From positions 1 to 8,656 of the forward strand of contig URMQ01000062.1 of NCBI GenBank assembly GCA_900548955.1: 8,656 bases of DNA, in the 5' to 3' direction. Shown here piece after piece: positions 6,715 through 8,656 of this stretch. How positions within the stretch are numbered: position 1 is the stretch's first letter; the number at the start of each line of letters is the position of its first letter. The translations under genes and the position numbers were made by a program. This DNA comes from an uncultured Eggerthella sp. (lineage in GTDB: Bacteria; Actinomycetota; Coriobacteriia; Coriobacteriales; Eggerthellaceae). The notes under the pieces were generated by a model, which worked only from the letters and a program-made list of their open reading frames with translations, searched no databases and had not been told where the DNA came from.

Positions 6715-6740
6715 CGAAGGGAAGCTTTCGCTTCCCTTCG
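6715..6740 (-). terminator. strong hairpin between dfx and the flavoprotein operon
   Basis: CGAAGGGAAGC (6715-6725) and GCTTCCCTTCG (6730-6740) make a perfect 11-bp stem with a 4-base loop. It lies 45 bp after the dfx stop and 17 bp before the flavoprotein start. The sequence after it on the minus strand (TTGGTATTAT) is only moderately T-rich, so it may be a terminator for dfx, possibly leaky, or a leader hairpin of the next gene. A smaller inverted repeat (GCAT ... ATGC, 6741-6752) flanks it. Confidence 0.5.
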
Positions 6741-6785
6741 CATGCTTTATGCAATTTTATGTAAGGAATTTTTTAAGTAATTTTC

Positions 6786-7166
6786 TTACAGTTCAGTCTT
6801 CCACAAACCGTGAAGATTGCAGTATTCATATACAGCAACTGCTTCTTCTCCAGGAACAACCGTAAAATCTGCAGCAGGTGCTTCGCCTGGATTGAGATGC
6901 TTTACCTGGAACCCAGTGGTAGTTTCCAAAACAATCATAGTAATGAAGTGCTCTTCTTCCATTGGATGCGCAACACTACCTACCTCAACATGAATAACAT
7001 CACCCTTGGTTACTACTGGAACGTGCTTTTCCTGAGCAGCATCGGTCACACCAGCTTCTAGCAGCTGCATTTTTTCACCGCAACAAACCAGTGGCACACC
7101 TTTATCGAACAATTTCACTGCAGCGTTTCCGCAGTGCATGCATTTAAAAAACTGAAGCTTTCCCAT
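6786..7166 (-). CDS. dfx: desulfoferrodoxin (class I, two-iron superoxide reductase)
   Basis: Superoxide reductase reduces superoxide to hydrogen peroxide without making oxygen, in the cytosol of anaerobes, with rubredoxin or a similar donor. The 126-residue length matches class I desulfoferrodoxins. The N-terminal desulforedoxin-like domain has Cys9, Cys12, Cys28 and Cys29 (CMHCG and VCCG), the ligands of the FeCys4 centre. The catalytic domain has EKHVPV with Glu46, Lys47 and His48, VGSVAHPMEEEH with His67 and His73, and YCNLHGLWK with Cys116 and His119, which together match the FeHis4Cys site and the conserved Glu-Lys pair. Every key residue is present. The start is supported by GAAGGGG six bases upstream. 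The gene appears to have its own promoter and a leader of about 145 bases containing a 5-bp repeat and a hairpin. A strong hairpin follows it. Confidence 0.96.
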   Translation of the reverse strand: MGKLQFFKCMHCGNAAVKLFDKGVPLVCCGEKMQLLEAGVTDAAQEKHVPVVTKGDVIHVEVGSVAHPMEEEHFITMIVLETTTGFQVKHLNPGEAPAADFTVVPGEEAVAVYEYCNLHGLWKTEL

Positions 7167-7178
7167 GAGAATCCCCTT

Positions 7179-7199
7179 CTTATCTTATCTTATCTTATC
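7179..7199 (-). repeat. 5-bp tandem repeat next to the dfx ribosome binding site
   Basis: On the plus strand CTTAT occurs four times in a row plus one base; on the minus strand this is (ATAAG)x4, ending directly in the dfx ribosome binding site (GAAGGGG). Changes in copy number would alter the leader just upstream of the site but not the distance from the site to the ATG. Confidence 0.8.
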
Positions 7200-7203
7200 C
7201 TCT

Positions 7204-7220
7204 AACCGCCATCTGCGGTT
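7204..7220. other. small hairpin in the dfx leader
   Basis: AACCGC (7204-7209) and GCGGTT (7215-7220) form a perfect 6-bp stem with loop CATCT. On the plus strand it is followed by TTATT and looks like a terminator, but no plus-strand gene precedes it. On the minus strand it lies in the dfx leader, 38 bases before the ATG, just upstream of the 5-bp repeat. Confidence 0.45.
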
Positions 7221-7317
7221 TTATTCACTAGTAATTGTATTTTTGGCTTCATTCATTGTAGCGCCTTGCTATCTAAAAAACGGACAGATGCTTTATCTTG
7301 TTACGATGCCGTTTATT

Positions 7318-7346
7318 ATGATACTAATTCAGTAGCATTTCTTCAA
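7318..7346 (-). promoter_or_regulatory. sigma70-type promoter candidate for dfx
   Basis: On the minus strand TTGAAG (7341-7346) and TATCAT (7318-7323) are separated by 17 bases, matching the -35/-10 pattern at four of six positions each or better. Transcription would start near 7311 and give dfx a leader of about 145 bases. It lies 45 bp after the lgt stop. No OxyR- or PerR-like operator is recognisable. Confidence 0.45.
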
Positions 7347-7390
7347 AAGGGAGGATTTTCTAGGCATTCGGTAGTTTATTAGATGAATTG

Positions 7391-8224
7391 CTATTCAGAC
7401 GATTCCCCGTAGCGAGGACCTTCTTGCGGCTTTTTGGTTTTCCAGGCGTACACCAACAGCGCTATACCCGCCAAAATCAGTGGGAAAGATAGAACCTGCC
7501 CCATCGTGAGCCAACCGCCCCATAAGTAACCAAGCTGTACGTCAGGTTCGCGAATGAATTCCACCATAAAGCGACAAATGCCGTAGCCTAACATGAACAC
7601 GCCAGCATAGGTGCCTTGCGAAAACGGTGGCTGCTTACGAGACAATGCAAACAAAACCCCGAACAACACAATGCCTTCGAAAAATGCCTCGTAGAGCTGA
7701 CTTGGATGGCGTGGTTCCATTCCCGCAGCGCCACCAAACACCACTCCCCATGGCAAATCGGTAGGAGCACCCCATAATTCACCGTTGATAAAGTTCGCAC
7801 AACGACCAAAGAACAGCCCAATAGGAACGCCGATCATTGCCAGATCAACCAACGACAAAAACGGCATTTTAATGATGTGTGCAGCAATAATACCTGCAAT
7901 AAGAGCACCAATAAATCCGCCATGGAAGCTCATGCCACCCTGGGTGAAGTTCAAAATAGAAAGAGGATCAGCTGCATACATTTCAAAGTTATAGAACAGG
8001 ACATACCCAAGTCTGCCACCCACGATAACGCCAATCATGGCGCATAGCAAAACAACGCACAGCGAATCGAAATCAAAGCGCATTTTCCAGCGCTTGCCCA
8101 CCAAATACATAATGCCTATAGCACATAAAAAACCTAAGATATATGCAATGCCATACCAACGCGCCGTAAAAGGACCTATAGCAAATGCTATAGGATCAAG
8201 GCCTTGATATAGTTCGTTAAGCAT
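7391..8224 (-). CDS. lgt: prolipoprotein diacylglyceryl transferase
   Basis: Lgt moves a diacylglyceryl group from phosphatidylglycerol to the lipobox Cys of prolipoproteins, the first step of lipoprotein maturation, in the cytoplasmic membrane. The 277-residue length is typical and about seven hydrophobic segments are visible. Family motifs are RWYGIAY (22-28, with the conserved Tyr24), GGRLGYVLFYN (69-79), GGMSFHGG (96-103, His101), the Lgt signature GRCANFINGELWG (140-152, essential Arg141), RHPSQLYEA (172-180) and FIREPD (223-228). The start is supported by AAAGGA about six bases before the ATG. It lies 93 bp after the small cysteine-rich gene, and dfx follows after 224 bp with a promoter-like site between. 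The lipoprotein at the left edge of this window is a plausible client. Confidence 0.97.
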   Translation of the reverse strand: MLNELYQGLDPIAFAIGPFTARWYGIAYILGFLCAIGIMYLVGKRWKMRFDFDSLCVVLLCAMIGVIVGGRLGYVLFYNFEMYAADPLSILNFTQGGMSFHGGFIGALIAGIIAAHIIKMPFLSLVDLAMIGVPIGLFFGRCANFINGELWGAPTDLPWGVVFGGAAGMEPRHPSQLYEAFFEGIVLFGVLFALSRKQPPFSQGTYAGVFMLGYGICRFMVEFIREPDVQLGYLWGGWLTMGQVLSFPLILAGIALLVYAWKTKKPQEGPRYGESSE

Positions 8225-8284
8225 AGGTTTCCTTTCAGGCTTATGCGCATCTGCTACGATTCATACGCAACTCGAGCCTAATGT

Positions 8285-8324
8285 AAGTTAATTCAAGTTA
8301 GTTCAAGCTAATTCTAGCTATTTT
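8285..8324. repeat. 10-bp tandem repeat at the end of the cysteine-rich gene
   Basis: Four adjoining 10-base units, AAGTTAATTC, AAGTTAGTTC, AAGCTAATTC and the degraded TAGCTATTTT, run across 8285-8324. The last unit contains the stop codon of the cysteine-rich gene (8318-8320); the rest fills part of the gap before lgt. The 10-base period is close to one helical turn, so a protein-binding array is conceivable but unsupported. Confidence 0.75.
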
Positions 8325-8575
8325 GACGCAGAAGACCCTTCGAGTACGGGAGCATTCGATAAAAAGAACTCGCAAAAAGCGCACACGTCTTTTTTGTTTG
8401 CACTACGATCAATATCAGTTCGGAAGAGCAAATCAAAATTTGATGTAACTACATGAGTCGGCCTATCACATGCTGCATAGTGACAATCTGGTGGACAATT
8501 GTCATTTGCCAGCGCATGGGGGCAACGCGATTGCATTTCGTCATCACATCCACGAATTTCCCAACAATGAGCCAT
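8318..8575 (-). CDS. small cysteine-rich CW-type protein, probable metal binder
   Basis: This 85-residue cytosolic protein has eight cysteines: Cys4, Cys10, Cys18, Cys27, Cys31, Cys36, Cys65 and Cys68. The opening CWEIRGC, then RCPHA, then a further Cys pair and a final CAFCEFF resemble the 'CWE..C...CP' cysteine motifs found alone or at the ends of bacterial signalling proteins. In such families the cysteines are thought to bind a metal or an iron-sulfur cluster; which one cannot be read from sequence. I have an impression of similar short proteins in Eggerthellaceae, but this is memory and not a search. There is no signal peptide or membrane segment. The ribosome binding site is weak (AGGGA, nine bases before the ATG). 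It is the first visible gene ahead of lgt and could share its transcript. Function unknown. Confidence 0.75.
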   Translation of the reverse strand: MAHCWEIRGCDDEMQSRCPHALANDNCPPDCHYAACDRPTHVVTSNFDLLFRTDIDRSANKKDVCAFCEFFLSNAPVLEGSSASK

Positions 8576-8656
8576 AAAATCAGATCCCTACTATTCCTTC
8601 ACTTTATTGTTTTGTCTTATCCAGCTTAAGAATACTGCCGAAAAATTACAGATTAT

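Noticed and set aside
7204..7224. Plus-strand intrinsic terminator
   Set aside because: The hairpin plus TTATT looks right for the plus strand, but there is no plus-strand gene upstream for it to terminate, so I list it only as a leader hairpin.

Overview
The window reads as a chromosomal housekeeping stretch of an anaerobic bacterium, and every gene I can support lies on the minus strand. Base composition looks like mid-40s % G+C by eye. A class I desulfoferrodoxin, strong AGGAGG-type ribosome binding sites, a Gly-Cys lipoprotein with its Lgt transferase, and a small CW-type cysteine-rich protein beside lgt together suggest an anaerobic Coriobacteriia (Eggerthellales-like) actinobacterium. 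That placement is an impression from family resemblance and not a database result; an anaerobic Firmicute remains possible.

Layout in the direction of transcription (right to left): a small cysteine-rich protein (8318-8575); lgt (7391-8224); a promoter-like site, long leader and desulfoferrodoxin dfx (6786-7166); a strong hairpin (6715-6740); a probable run of four genes, namely an HI0933/BaiN-like flavoprotein (5216-6697), a COG2509-like FAD dehydrogenase (3200-5146), a TsaC/Sua5 threonylcarbamoyl-AMP synthase (2432-3109) and a monoglyceride-lipase-like alpha/beta hydrolase (1404-2420); then a 277-bp gap, rpiB (692-1126), and a lipoprotein cut by the left edge (1-543). No gene-free stretch exceeds 300 bp. 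No RNA gene, insertion sequence, CRISPR array or prophage gene is visible.

The genes do not form an obvious new pathway. Dfx handles superoxide and the two flavoproteins are redox enzymes of unknown substrate. TsaC makes the t6A tRNA precursor and RpiB interconverts pentose phosphates. Lgt would lipidate proteins such as the one at the left edge.

The feature that the gene list does not explain is repeat content. Three neighbouring housekeeping genes carry degenerate tandem repeats inserted in frame at loops or an N-terminus (15-bp, 9-bp and 30-bp periods, all multiples of 3). The non-coding gaps and gene ends carry tandem repeats with 5-, 10- and 26-bp periods, none a multiple of 3. This looks like a genome-wide tendency to expand short repeats, filtered by reading frame in coding DNA, and it is the most unusual signal here.
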